Counted from the first letter of the stretch, positions 10,721-22,085 are shown. The stretch is 64,000 bases of DNA from Isochrysis galbana (GCA_018136815.1 CM030932.1:7626001-7690000); one strand, 5' to 3'. Notes: generated by a model from the letters alone, not told the origin. Program-made: numbers and translations.

Positions 10721-10849
10721 CGGGTTCTCTCTCCTCCGGCTTCGAAATCTTGTCTCGTGGAGGGGGTTTTACCGCACCAACACACGACGTGCGCTGCTGC
10801 TTCCTCCTCCGGGTTGCAGCAGCAGAGAATGAATTGGCGGAAAGCCCTC

Positions 10850-11440
10850 CGAGAGAGAGAGGAGGTTATTTTGGGCGTCAGCCTCGCCTGCTCTCCGCTC
10901 GTTAGAAGCTTCTGCACGGTTGCTTCTTCTTCTGTGAGACGAGTGGAGAGGAAGGGAGGGCGAGGGTTGGAAGTGGGGAGGGAGAGGGGGGGGAGTCTAG
11001 GTCTCTCTCCGTCGGAGAGGGAGAGGGCGAGACCGGATGGATGATGAGGGGGCGAGCCAAGAGAGGGGAAAGCCCTGAGGGAGTAAAGGGGGGGGGGGGG
11101 GGGGCGGTGAGAGGGGGGCGGCGGTGAGGGGGGGAAAGCGAGTGGGCGGGAGGGGAGGGGAGAGGGAAAGAGGGAGGGAGATCGGGGCCAAACAATGAGA
11201 ACTTAGAGGGAGAGAGCTCTCTCTTCAGAAAGGGAGAGGGGGGGGGGGCGAGCCACCGCGAGGGGACCAGGGAGAGAGAGAGAGGAGGGGGGAGGGGGGG
11301 GGGGGGGAAGAGGGCGAGGGCGCGAGAGGGCCGGCCCATCCCCTCTGCTGGACGTCCCGGACACTCTCCGCCCCTGCCTCTCCCTCCCTCTCTCTCTCTC
11401 TCTAGCTCCCCGCCCCCCATTCCGCACGCCGAGCGGAGGG
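10850..11440. promoter_or_regulatory. Purine-rich then CT-rich upstream region of the LamG gene
   Basis: Long G/GA-rich blocks with several G-runs (for example 11089-11104) end in a pure CT tract (about 11385-11402) some 45 bases before the start codon. Similar polypyrimidine tracts precede other genes here. A promoter or 5' UTR role is inferred from position only. Confidence 0.4.
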
Positions 11441-11444
11441 TGAG

Positions 11445-12672
11445 ATGCTCGCACTCACACTGCAATCGGGTGCCGAGCTTCTCCTCGACGGCCTCGTCCT
11501 CTCCAACATCCTCGAGCAGCTGGGCGCCGCGGACCTTGCGGCAGCCGCCGCCACCGCCTCCGCCCTCCGCTTCCCCGCGAACGCGGCCGCGCGCGCGGCG
11601 ATAGAGCGTCACGCCGCAAGGCTCGACTGCACGCCCCTCCACGACCTCGACCACTCCGTCGGACCCATCGCACGTCTCAGCCAGTGGGAGCAGCTGGATG
11701 AGGCAAACATCCTCTGGTTGCGCGCTGAGCAGCGCGCACTTATCGCCGCGCAAAAGGACGGCGAGCTGCGGGTGAGAGCGTGCGAGGACCTATCGGGGCG
11801 GAATCACCACGCTGCCTCCGAGCAGCACGGGCCCATCTTCAACCCGAACGCCGTCAACGGGCACGGCGCCTTTGAGTTTGACGGGAACAGCGTGCTCAAG
11901 ACCAGGCCGTTTGCGATGCCCGTGCCCCAGCCCCTCACCCTCGTCGTGGTGGCGCGCGCGAGGGGCGATACGACTATCGTCGACGCGCTGGGCACGAGCT
12001 CCAGCCGCTTTGAACTCTGCCATGGCTACCCCTCCGGCTGGCACCCCTCGCCCGAGATTTGCATGACCGCCTCAGGCCACGACGCAGTGCCCAGCCAGTC
12101 CATGCGTGGCTCCACGCGCGGCGACGGCGAATGGCACGTCTTCACTGCCATATTCGACGTGCGCAAGTCGGAGCTCTACGTCGATGGCGTGCGTGAGGCC
12201 TCGGGCAAGAATGTCGGCAACAATCGACTCGACGGGCTCTCTATTGGGTGCGATCACAGCGGCGTCTTCTTCCTGATTGGCTCAGTTGCGGAGGCAAGCG
12301 CCTCGCCTCGCACCGCCTGCCACGCGCTGTCGCCATCCTACCGCATATCCGGCTGCGTCACTGCCGATACCGACGCCTGGAATCTGCTCCACCCTGTCTC
12401 CTGTCAATCCACCAACCCCTGTTCTGCCCATCCTGCTCCCCCACTGCCCGCAGCTACGGCTCTTCAGCATCCACCTCTCGCCGGAGCAGCGTGTGCAGGT
12501 CGAGTCAACACTTGCTCGGAAGTACAACCTAAGCTACAAGATGGAGCTGCCCTCGAGCTCACCAGTGGAGAGCCCACCCTCACCAGCCAATAAGTCGCGC
12601 CTCCCGCCGCTCCTCCGGCTGCGCAGACGGCTCTCGCGCTCATCCTCCAACGGGCGGGTCGCCTTGGGATGA
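11445..12672 (+). CDS. F-box-like protein with LamG/concanavalin-like domain
   Basis: Two exons, 11445-12293 and 12454-12672, give 355 residues. The N-terminus (about 10-45, LLLDGLVLSNILEQLGAADL) resembles an F-box helix bundle. Residues about 130-310 look like a LamG-type jelly roll, with FEFDGNSVLKT, LTLVVVARA, and DGEWHVFTAIF followed by the LYVDGV strand. The second exon supplies the closing pattern LRLFSIHLSPEQRVQVESTL. The join SVAE/LRLF keeps phase 0. The intron would start GCAAGC and end CAG, so it appears to be GC-AG. An E3-ligase adaptor role is possible from the F-box but unproven. Confidence 0.7.
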
Positions 12673-13370
12673 AGCCGCGGTGGCAATCGCCTTGCGTGTT
12701 GATGTGCTCTGGAGCGACTTGCGTGAACTCTGCAGCAGCACCGCTACTCGATCCTGTATTGCTCGCGGGGGTGGCCTGCCCCTCGGCGCATCGCGCGGTC
12801 AGGCGGCGAGCGTCCTTGCGGCGGCGGCGCCTCACCCTAGGGCGCGCTCTAGGCGAGCAGGCTGCAGCACTCTGCTTTTCGCATTCCTCCCCGGTTCCTT
12901 CTTGTGCGCCGCCCTCCGCACTTGCTCTACCTTCCTCACTCCTTCCCTCCCCCACTAACCAAGCTGTGCTCTCTTCATCACCGTCAATGGAATCCCAGCG
13001 TGGCACATACACACCGTTCGGCATGCATGGGACTGGGGTTGAAGCGCACAGTCGCAGCCACCTCGCCGACCTCATTGGAACTTGTGCCGTCTCTACCTGT
13101 CAAATGCACGTTGCGTCCACACATCCCCACTACTCCTCCAAGCCCACGGAGTGCAGAGACTGAACATATCAATATCTGGGAATATTTCCGAGTGTCTGCC
13201 TGCATTACGCATGCAACGTCATGTCACATTTGATTGGATTGCTACGCACGCTTGAGAGAGGCAGGAAGAGGCTGCGACCTCGGGTTCATATTTTTCTATA
13301 GATGCCCTAGTGCGCGATGATGGCAAAAATGGCAAGTGGCCACTGCCCCTCCCGTCGTCGTCAAGTTGCA
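12673..13370. other. Intergenic region, nothing identified
   Basis: No exon with splice-consistent homology on either strand. It includes likely 3' UTR of the LamG gene. Confidence 0.4.
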
Positions 13371-13372
13371 GG

Positions 13373-13900
13373 GTGTTGGAAGGTGTGGGTGGAGCTGTGG
13401 ATCATAAGTGGAAATTGTATGAACAAGGGGAGTGGGGAGGGACGAGGAGGAGCCGGGGGATGTCGGGTACGGGGCACATGTATGTATGAACAGGGGGCGG
13501 GCGCTGCTGCTGGCGGACCAGAGGCTCGGCACATGACAGGGGGCGGCACACGGAAGCATCATGGGACTGGGGGTCACAGGCGTCGGACATCGGGACGGAA
13601 GGCGTGGCGGGAAAAAGGTAAAAACACACAGGAGGGGGGCGCGGGAACACACAAGACACAAGGGAGTAAACAGTGTGCTTAGCAACAGGGCGGGGTGGGT
13701 AAGAAACAAAACACAAAACAAGGAGGGGGGGGCCTAGGGGCTGTGTAGGGAAACGAGGAGGGGCTCCCCCCGCGGCATCGGGGCAGTGGTTCTCGGGGAA
13801 TATCGAAAGGGGGGCACGGGAGAGGGCGGCTGAGGCGGGCCTTCGGCCGAAACGGACCTTCGGGGGATCCCAGCGGGCTAGGCTGACGGCGCGGTACGGC
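13373..13900. repeat. Dispersed repeat C, copy 1
   Basis: Shares long blocks in the same order and orientation with 28111-28620. These include TGTATGAACAAGGGGAGTGG, the CATCGGG/CGTCGGACATCGGG block, AAACGAGG with CTCCC, and CTTCGGCCGAAA near the right end. Copies differ by many substitutions and indels. It starts with TGTTG in both copies, which would suit an LTR, but no internal retroelement sequence is attached. Confidence 0.6.
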
Positions 13901-14500
13901 GGACAAGAGCCGCGTGGGCCCGCTGTCACACTGCGCTGTGGCTGGGGCCGAGATGCGAGATGGCGGAGCTGCGGCGCCGCGAGAGCGAAGCGCTCTGGAC
14001 GGCGAGGACGGGGGGCATCGTCGGAGGCGCCGCCCCGCAGGCGGGATTTGTTTTCGTGGAGGAGAAGTTTTGTTGTTGGTGGAGTTTTGTTGTAGTCGTG
14101 GCTTTTCTAAGAGGGTTGTGAAGTCTGACGTGCTGGTTGGGGTGGGCCCGTTGGGCCCCGCCCGGAGCTGCGATCGATCCGGATTTCGTGGGGGTCGCTC
14201 CGGAAGGAAGTGCTGAGTTTTTGGTCTTTCCACGAGAGACGCCGGCAGCGACAGGGTCGAAGAGGTGCTCTCTGGATGGATGGCATCCCGAGCGACGCCG
14301 CGTCCGCCTGCCGCGCCGACACCTGCCGCGCTGTGGGACGAGGCGGCTGCACATCGGCCAAGGGAACGGCCGGCGGTCCGACCCGCCACCCCCTCCGCCT
14401 GCGCGGCGGCGGCTGTGGCACCTCGCGCATCGTTGCTGACGCCGGGGGTGAGCTGGGGGCGCTCGCCGCGCAGCCATCGGCTGTCGGAGAGCACGGGGCC

Positions 14501-15811
14501 ATGGTCAAGAGCCAGCCGGTTGATTCCGCGGCGCACATGCCGCCGGCGCGCACGGTTTCACTTACTCACAGCTCGCTGAGCAGCTGGGGCTGTAATGGCG
14601 GCATGGAGCTCGAGGAGGTTCTCGTCTCGGGCGCGGTCGTCCTGCTCGATGCGCAATGGATGGTGTCACTCGCCGAGAGTGGTGGGGTGCTGCCTCCGCG
14701 CCAGGCTCTGCCCGATGAGGCGATGCTCTCGTTGGACGAGGTTAAGGCGGCTGTGCGGCCGAGCTCTGCGCTGCTCCCCATTGTGTGCATCTCGCACTGC
14801 TGGCTGCAGCCGGACCACCCGGACCCTCGCGGTCACAACTTACGCATCGTTGCACGCGCCCTCACCTCAATGCTGACCTATGCCCAGCGGGGTGGCGAGA
14901 CGTCGCGTCTTGCCGTCTTCTTTGACTACTGCTCAATTCACCAAGGGTGCCGCGATCGGGAAGGCACACCTCAGACCACCTCGTTCATCTGGATCGAGGA
15001 GGAGGCGAGGCTGGCCGATGGGGCTATTGGCCGTACGTCCTCCGAAGAAGCCCTCTTCCGCCAGGCGTTGGGAAGCCTCGGTGGATTCTACTCGCACCCT
15101 CGGATCTTCGTCTTCCTACTCACTGCCTTCCCCTCCGATTATGGCGACCCAAGTATCTACACAAACTCGGGCAACATCGCTCCATACTTCGAGCGTGGGT
15201 GGTGCTTCTGCGAGTCGTCATGGGCTATGATGGTCAAGTCATCCGGCTTGGTTCTTGATCTGGGCAAGGTAGACGGCTCCGCGCCAGCTCCACCGTGGCG
15301 TGAACTATGCTCGATGTGTAGACAGGGGCGGAAGGCCCCCATCACGCCCGATGCGTTCAAGAAAGAGCTGGAGGGCAAGTGCTTCACAAACGGCTTGACT
15401 GATCGTCCGCGTGTTGCACAGCTGTATCAAATAGGGTTTGAAGCAAGGTTCAAGGCGGCAACAGACCTTGCCTACACCAAGCTGGGGTGGGGGGCGCCCG
15501 AGGCGGCAGCAGTGGCCGCAGTGCTCGCGACAGGCAGTGCCTGCAAGCTCGGGAAACTCTTGCTCAACAAGAATCGGATCGGCGATGAGGGCGTGCGGGT
15601 GCTTACAAAGGCGCTACCCCATGCACGGTTGCTGTCGGGACTATGGCTGTCCCATAACGGCATCTCTGATGAGGGCGCGCGAGCACTTGCTGAGGTCGTT
15701 GCCAGCATGCCTGTACTCCAGAAGCTTTTTCTTGACGGCAACAACATCAGCGGGGACGCAGCGGAAGAGCTCCGCGCCGCTTGTGGCAGTCGCATCTTCC
15801 TCGCTCTATAG
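14501..15811 (+). CDS. Leucine-rich-repeat protein with conserved SHCWL-type N-terminal domain
   Basis: The open frame continues upstream to 14210, but the first ~97 residues look like non-coding translation; I start at MVKSQPVDS, and MELEEVLV (14603) is an alternative. The middle domain has CISHCWLQPDHPDPRG, VFFDYCSIHQGCR, GFYSHPRIFVFLL, and a Trp/Cys-rich FERGWCFCESSWAMM block. This pattern suggests an enzyme-like or signalling domain common in microalgal proteins, which I cannot name. The C-terminus (last ~85 residues) holds three ribonuclease-inhibitor-type LRRs: LLLNKNRIGDEGV, LWLSHNGISDEGA and LFLDGNNISGDAA. No intron is needed. Likely intracellular, for protein binding. Confidence 0.75.
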   Translation: MVKSQPVDSAAHMPPARTVSLTHSSLSSWGCNGGMELEEVLVSGAVVLLDAQWMVSLAESGGVLPPRQALPDEAMLSLDEVKAAVRPSSALLPIVCISHCWLQPDHPDPRGHNLRIVARALTSMLTYAQRGGETSRLAVFFDYCSIHQGCRDREGTPQTTSFIWIEEEARLADGAIGRTSSEEALFRQALGSLGGFYSHPRIFVFLLTAFPSDYGDPSIYTNSGNIAPYFERGWCFCESSWAMMVKSSGLVLDLGKVDGSAPAPPWRELCSMCRQGRKAPITPDAFKKELEGKCFTNGLTDRPRVAQLYQIGFEARFKAATDLAYTKLGWGAPEAAAVAAVLATGSACKLGKLLLNKNRIGDEGVRVLTKALPHARLLSGLWLSHNGISDEGARALAEVVASMPVLQKLFLDGNNISGDAAEELRAACGSRIFLAL

Positions 15812-16181
15812 CGTGTTGTAGACTTTGGTCTCGCGCCGTCCCACGAACGCGTGCCGTCCATGAGCCCAGTCCATCCTACCATGCCAAGCGCTAATTCCAA
15901 GGGCGTCCATCTCCGGTGCGGCCCCGAGCGCTGATCGCTGTGAGGTTTTGGCGAGAAGGTGCAACTCGAGGTTCCTTTTTCTTTTCGATCGACACACCCA
16001 TTTTTGTATGAGAGTCTGCGTTCTGTCGAATGTCCCGTCGGAGGCAGTTTTTGACTAGGCCTATTTGAATAGATCAACTATATCAGTTGATAATAAAACA
16101 ACGGAGTATTAGTGCTAGTGCCGCTACTGCCACTAGCCATGCGCATCAACACGCCAAGCCACGACACACACGACCGCATTA
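15812..16181. other. 3' flank, no gene
   Basis: Low-complexity flank with AT-rich parts and a decayed copy of the TTAGTACTAGTACCACTACT-type repeat seen at 17030 and 58270. No coding exon. Confidence 0.45.
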
Positions 16182-16197
16182 TGACCCAAGGCATAGA

Positions 16198-16953
16198 TTA
16201 ACGGATTAACTTCTTAATAGTCTCACCGCACACGCGGCCGTGGACCCTCTACTTTCTACTCACGCAGCAAAACTTTCTACACCCCCTCTCTCCCGGCCCT
16301 TTCCCCCCCGCCATCAGGCGACTCCCCCCGTGCACTACTAGGGGGATAGGGGAAAAGGGCTTAGATATGGTCGGTGGCCCGCGCCCCCCCCCGGTGATCC
16401 GTTCCCCCCTTCCTCCTATGCCTACAGGGCTGGCGGCGTCCTCAGTCCCGACTTCTCCTGTAAACAGGTGCGGGACTTACATATTTTCCGGTGAGCGGAG
16501 CCCTCGCTCCGCCCACCCCCTTCTCCGCGCTCTCTCTCCCCTCTCCTGCAGGCACGCGCGATGGCGCGCCTGCGACAGGCCTGCAGCTGCCTCTGGCGAC
16601 CCCTGGTGGCTCCTGGAGGCCAGCTCAGGGGGCAGAGGAGGCTGGGGCTGGGCCCTGGTCTCCCCTGCCTCTCCCTCGCTGGCGCTCCTGGGCCTCAGGG
16701 GCCCCCACTCTGCACCTGTCTGCCTGTCGAACAGGGGGGGAGGGGGGGTTGGAGCGATGGGCTGGCCACGACAGGCCAGGTTGCGCGAGGCAGGCAAGCC
16801 TGCCACTGAGAGAGTGGGTCAGCAGGGCAGTGGGCTCCTGGCAAGCCATCAGGCGTGCCAGGAGCATGAGTGGTTCCTCCCCCATGGCAGGGGAGGAGTG
16901 GAGAGAGGGGGGGGCTCGTGCCCCCACATGGGCGAACTAAGTATAAACTTAGT
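16198..16953 (-). mobile_element. Short LINE-dependent element (family A), copy 1, full length
   Basis: 756 bp flanked by the direct repeat TGACCCAAGGCATAGA at 16182-16197 and 16954-16969 (16 bp). Read on the minus strand, it begins AACTAAGTTTATACTTAGTT and ends GCGGTGAGACTATTAAGAAG plus a short AT tail. It has no open frame of significance. The 3' end matches the LINE tails in this window and the 5' end matches the LINE start near 18683. I interpret it as a non-autonomous derivative moved by the LINE machinery. Confidence 0.8.
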
Positions 16954-17024
16954 TGACCCAAGGCATAGAAGCTTGAGCACCTAATTATACCTCCTCCCCC
17001 CTCGCAGGCTCCCGGCTCCCGTTA

Positions 17025-17125
17025 AAAATAATATAACTTCTGAGCGTTAGTACTAGTACCACTACTCCCATTAGCCCGGTACTATCACGACACCCCTCAG
17101 CGCACCTGCCCGTACGCCTTGATGT
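17025..17125. repeat. Dispersed repeat E, copy 1
   Basis: CTGAGCGTTAGTAC, CCACTACTCCCATTAGCCCG, then CCTCAGCGCACCTGCCCGTA and CGCCTTG. Closely matched by 58262-58392. In both places it lies next to a family-A element. Nature unknown. Confidence 0.65.
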
Positions 17126-17499
17126 ATCCGAGGCCTATGGCACATCGCAGTGAACGGAGTAGGGGTAGGCCAAAATATCCACGATTTTTCGCCCGAATAT
17201 CCATGGGGGATATCTCCGATATATCTCAAAGTTCGGCGCCGTAGAGAAAACGGCCCCTCGGCCTAGCCCGGTCCGGCAGAACCACGCGTCGAGCGCGTGT
17301 TTCCATACGGCTCTCCTCGTGTTGAGATAGTTTTGTATCCATTTCGCTTGGAGATGGAGAGCTCTCACGTGCGCCGTTCAATGTAGGAGGCCGGTCCCCA
17401 TTGTGCGTGTCGCGCTCTCTGCGTCGTGAATGGGGTATTGCGGGTGCCTCACCAATTTGGTGATTTTGCCGGTGTAGTAGCGGCTTTCCCATAGGATTT

Positions 17500-17660
17500 T
17501 GTCTGCGGTCTGGGGCAGGATGATGATTGCCCAGCCCAAGCCCTAGCCCCTACCAAAGGGCAGGGGCTGAGGTTGATTGTACGGGTCCATCCCGGGGGGT
17601 GTCCGCAATGGAGTGAGTGGGGCGCGAGGTACCCATTGACTCTCAAAGTAGGTTGCCCCA
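17500..17660 (-). repeat. Inverted copy of the LINE 5' region
   Basis: The reverse complement carries CAACCTACTTT, GCGGACACCCCCCGGG, CCCGTACAATCAACCTCAGC and CCCTGCCCTTTGG in the same order as 31989-32115. It is probably a fragment of the same LINE family. Confidence 0.65.
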
Positions 17661-17974
17661 TAGGGGATGTAGAGAGAAGACCGGCCAAGTCTTGCGCTTC
17701 GTGCTTGTGCTTGTCACGAGGTCAGTGTCAGGTCGTTTGCCTTCATTTGGTACCCCTCGTTTCCAAATACGCGATGCGGGTCGCCCCCCTCGCACCGCTC
17801 CCTCTTGGTATAAATTCGGGCTAGGACAGGTAGGCGACGATCCCGAGCGTGTGATGTGGGTGCTGCTTGAGGAGCACCCCGTGGAGACGCTCGTTTGTCG
17901 CAAACTGCGTAAAGGGCATGAGATGTACGCCCCCTGCCGCGGTGGACTCGCTCGGCAGGAGCGCCCTCATGGTG

Positions 17975-18008
17975 AGCTCGGCCCGGTGTCCTAGGGCCGA
18001 GCTTTTTT
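17975..18008 (+). other. Perfect 10-bp hairpin followed by T6
   Basis: AGCTCGGCCC, a 9-base loop, GGGCCGAGCT, then TTTTTT. It has the form of a bacterial intrinsic terminator or a Pol III stop, but no recognised gene ends here. The same CAAATACAAAAAAGCTCGGCC sequence (plus strand) borders a LINE insertion at 59308-59328. Confidence 0.4.
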
Positions 18009-18009
18009 G

Positions 18010-18690
18010 TATTTGATGTTGCTGGGCCTTGTGGTTTCAATCTTTACGGGAGCTGAACCCGAATCGATAAGCGGCCTTTTGTTTTCAATCTTGGACGGGC
18101 TACGCCGTGCTCGGCGTGGGCGTCTACCAGGCCCTCTCGGGGTCTCGGGACGCGCCCTCATGCCGAGCCAAGGCGACGCCGTTCTCGTCGCGTACGTGGT
18201 GCTGCTCGGCCTCTCCTTCGGGGTGCTCGCGGGGGGGCTCATGGTAGGGTGAGACTCCCCGCGGGAGGGGAAGAAACGGGAGGGAAAGGAGACCAAATGA
18301 AGGCAAGCCGCCTTCGTGGCTGTGTAGGGGCCCAGCGGCCCAGCCCGAGGGCTTTCCCTATGGGATGCGGCTGTGGGCCGCTTTGGTTCTCTGGGGAGGT
18401 GGCCATTCATTGTTCATTGTTCATTGGTTGCTTGAAGAAGATGTGGCATGCTGGCCATGTGCTGGCCTTGTTGGTGCGCAACTGTCTAGGGGTGGCACGG
18501 GCCGTGGCTCGTGCGCACATGGCTCGGGGGGGCGCCCTCCCGCGGGCGCTTCGGGTGCGTGGCTTCGGCAGCCATGGCCCGATCGTCCGTCGCGGCAGGG
18601 TTGGCGGCGGGAGGGGAGGGGAGCGGCGCGCGCTCCATGACCCTATCTTTTAAAAATAGTTCGGATGAACCAAGTATAAACTTAATTGCC
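18010..18690 (-). mobile_element. LINE 5' fragment with ORF1 start
   Basis: On the minus strand it starts AATTAAGTTTATACTTGGTT (18683-18664) and reaches GATAGGGTCATGGAGCGCGC, where a short ORF1 begins MERAPLPS (18640 down to about 18490). The same leader and ORF1 start recur in the fragment at 59334-60555. Inside lies a block on the plus strand (18160-18252) encoding a hydrophobic peptide that is also kept at 60605-60693. The left boundary is not defined. Confidence 0.6.
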
Positions 18691-18699
18691 TTTATTATA

Positions 18700-19234
18700 C
18701 TAGAACGTAAAAGAAAGGTAGGTGCGGCGAAAGGCAAAATTCAACTCGGTAAGACTCACAGGATAGCTTAGGTGGTCCACAATTTCTCGATGGCACAGTG
18801 CTGCTGAAGAGGGGTGCAGAATCTACGGCTGCAAAATCCCGGAACGTGACTCCCGATCCGCTACACGAAAGCACCACAATCGATTCTCCTACGCGCTCCG
18901 GGCTGAAGAAGACCGCAATGTCCAACACAGGCCTTTCGTCGGGCAATATGTCCGGTTCAAGCAATATAACCCAACCGTGATGAAAAATTCCCTGTACGTT
19001 GCGGCGATCCGCGGCCATTGGAGGGGAGAGGCGTTGAGCGGCGGGGGGGGTCTCGGCGACAATTGACCGGCTCAGTGCTAGATCGCATCGCGCCCCTACT
19101 TGCACCCTGCGGATTTTTGAGGGTGAGAGTTGCGCCGCGGGCTACTGGTTGTGGCGCCACACCTTAATTTCTCAATTCTTGTGACCTTTTGCACTCTTGC
19201 ATCTTGGGTGTCTGTTGGGTCTCCCTGTGGGGTG
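18700..19234. other. 3' flank of the multicopper oxidase gene, no gene seen
   Basis: Only short frames without family motifs. No terminal repeats found. Confidence 0.4.
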
Positions 19235-21947
19235 CTACGATATGCGCGACGGTAGGCTGGGGAGTTCCTGGATAATGAAGCCCTTCATCATCCCCTGATC
19301 CTCGTGATCTGGCGACATATTCAAGGCCGGGGTGAGGATGGGGGCAAGGTGCAATACTTCGATTGAGTGACCGCACTCGGCGGCTATCCCATTGCAGGTT
19401 GGCACCGTCCCATGTGCCGTTGCCATTCCCACGGTGCGTGCAGCGACGTAGGAGTCGGCCCATAGCGCTCGCCGGCAAGCCACAGCGCGACGCGTGGAAG
19501 CAAGTCTAGTGCTCGCCACATTGTACGCCCGAGGCGTGGTGCACACCTAGGAAGTGACAGTGGAAGACTGTCTTGCCACTCAATTGCACGCCGGACCCGT
19601 CGCGATTGAAAGTCGTCCAAATCTTGGTGATGCCCCAGGGCGGGATCACGACGGTGTCGCGCCACTTGTCCATCGGCTCCAAGTTGGTCTCCAGCAAGGC
19701 GCGCTTGATGACCGAGGCGGAGGTCTCGAAATCGGGAGCCTCGAAGCCCGAGCTCATCTGCTTCACCTGGAAAGGATTTACGTGTATGTGGAAAGGGTGG
19801 AAGTAGGGCATGGTTGAAGACAACACAAACTCGGCGCTCGAATCGGCAATTTGCGTGCCTCCGTCGGGATTGGTGATGTTAAACAGCTTGGAGTTGATCT
19901 TGTACTGCGCGAGTGGCATGTGGCGGACGTCACCAAAGACCCCGAATGCAGCTGCTTGCTGTGAGGAGACCTGAGACGGTGCGATGTCTCGCGACGGGTC
20001 GATACCCGGAGTGAACACGAGCCCCGCGATGTCCACCTTGGGAATCGGTTCTGCCGAGTCGGTCACGTTGAAGGTGGCAATCACCTGCGCTGTGCTCGGA
20101 AAGGCATTGTCCGGCAGTCCTTGCGAGCCCGGGAGCCCGCCTCCTGGCCCGCCATTGAAGAGGTACGACATGGCGTAGTATACCCCGGGCTCGGCGAATT
20201 GGACGAGTACGCCCTCTCGCTGTCCGGGGGCCACGAACAAATGGCGCCGCGCGTACGTCGAGCGGTTCTGTATACCTGGTCCGTAGGAGATGCCGTCGGA
20301 TGCAAAGACCCAAAAGGTGACAGCCTCGCCCTGCTCATCATTGAAGAAGAGCAAGGAGCCCGTTGTGATCTGCGCGCATAGCACGCGCAGGTGCATGGTC
20401 TCGTTGGTGTGCAGCGTTGTCACCTCGTTATGTCCATTGTTCACAAGGAGGTTGCTTGCGTCGCCACCAAACTCGACGCCGGTGATCCCGACAAAGTTAG
20501 TCTCCTGGAAAATGTTGGGCGCCGCGGTCAGCGAGTTGTTCGAGTCTACGTTCCATTCCCACAGCGCAAACAGCTCGCTACGCCTCACACCCTGCTGTCT
20601 GAGCTGCGTGTCGGGCGACACGTCGGAGGTCCCGACACCTTGAACCAAGATCTCGCCCACCATGCCTTGCCAGCCCTGTATCGCTGCGCTGCCGTGGCGG
20701 TGGATGTGATACCAGAATTGGCCCTGTGGGTGGTCTTTGGGGACTGTGAGAACATAGCAGAAGCAGCTCTGGTACTCGTTGATCTGCTTCGGAGTGACCG
20801 AAATCCACGGGGCTTCCGGGTCCGAGGTAGACTGAGGGTAGAAGAGATGCGGCACGACTTGCATACCATGAAAGTGCAAGTTGGTGATGTCGAACAAGTC
20901 CTCCGTTTCCCAACCGGGCACGTCCTCGTACAGCCTATTCTCAGCTGTCATCTCCTCCGGGTTGTCTACCGGCTCACCAAGGTAGGTGTAGTACGGGGTC
21001 GACTGGACATCCGCCGTTTCGCTGCTTTGGTTGTACTTTGTGCCCATCGTCCAGTAGCCGAATTGGCTGTTCTTGGTCTGATTGAATCTCCGTGTCCCGT
21101 TGACGATGTTGTTCACGAGCCTCACGCTCACCGTCTTCCCAGGGACAAACTTCAGGCACGGTCCCATCGGCCCCGCGGTGCCATTCCCGCTCTCGCAGAA
21201 GTCGCCCTTGACCCCCGTAAATGTGCGGGTGAAGGCCAGAGCGTCCCCCTCAAAGTTGATCGTGCCCCCGCCCGGGATGTTTGAATTCATGAAGCCCGCC
21301 GTGGCCCCTGAGATGGAATACGTCTGCAGGGAGGCCTCGATCTCGTAGTTTATGTCTGCAAGGTCGCATTGACGATCACAGCCATAGCCTGACCAAAGGT
21401 ACCCTGACGGCGGTAGCAACGGCTGTGCTGGTGATTGCGGAGACGGCGGCGGCGGAGACGGGTCGGCGAAGCGGCCGCAGAGTACCCCGATGTCGACGAA
21501 GAGAAGGGGCAGCTTAATGATGCACGACTGCGGGATCGGCTTCCCGAAGCACACGATGTGCTCGCCCAGCACGGTAATGCACTCGGGCGAGTGGCTCTCG
21601 CGGCTCGGGCTGGCGCCTGTGAAGCTCTGGTACTCCCCCTCGCAGATGCGGCCGTCGGCATTGGTATCGAGCCGATCAAGCGCGGCCCCGACCACCTGAG
21701 CGAGCCATGAGTCGTCGACCACCGCGCTCAGCTGCTGGGCGAGGCTGAGCAGCTGGGCAGCGCTGGCGCACTGCTCCACCGTCTGAGCCTTTGGCAGTCC
21801 AAAGGAGAGGATGAGAGGGAGAGCGACACCGGCCGCAAGCATCGCGAGGACCGCAAGGAAGAGGAGCAGCCGGCGAGGGCTCCTCGCACGCGGTGCGGCC
21901 GCCTCGTCCTCCTCGAGCTCCATCTGGAGCGCCGACGGGCCCGACAT
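19235..21947 (-). CDS. Membrane-anchored multicopper oxidase with EF-hand
   Basis: Oxidises a substrate (phenolics, Fe(II) or Mn(II) in known relatives) with reduction of O2 to water. Two exons, 21947-19547 and 19308-19235, give 824 residues. The join restores FHCHFLDHEDQGMM, the fourth copper motif; without splicing the frame ends early. Other copper motifs are NLHFHGM, FWYHIHRHGS and HPFHIHVNPF. Near the N-terminus a 20-residue hydrophobic segment (LLLFLAVLAMLAAGVALPLI) predicts a signal anchor. It is followed by a canonical EF-hand loop, DTNADGRICEGE. Several NxS/T sites suit an extracellular or vacuolar lumenal domain. I start at MSGPSALQM because upstream codons are GA-repeat translation. 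Substrate cannot be read. Confidence 0.88.
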
Positions 21948-21979
21948 GCTCGCCGAGCACACGCAGGACGCGTGCCTTT

Positions 21980-22085
21980 CCCCTATCCCTCGCTGTCCCT
22001 CCCTCTCTCTCTCTCCCTCTTTCCCTCTTCTCCCTCTCTCTCTCTCTCTTTCTCTCTCTCCTCTCTTCTCTCTCGTGTCCCTCGA
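21980..22085. repeat. CT-rich tract at the 5' end of the oxidase gene
   Basis: Imperfect CT microsatellite on the plus strand, hence GA on the coding strand, 30-140 bases upstream of the start codon. It may belong to the 5' UTR or promoter. Confidence 0.6.

Noticed and set aside
14210-14500. N-terminal extension of the LRR protein
   Set aside because: Sequence looks like translated non-coding DNA. Kept out of the gene call, though an upstream exon is not excluded.
17617-17994. 125-residue frame ending just before the terminator-like hairpin
   Set aside because: No domain, no codon bias, and it overlaps an inverted LINE fragment at its start.
20391-21284. 297-residue plus-strand frame
   Set aside because: Antisense shadow of the multicopper oxidase.
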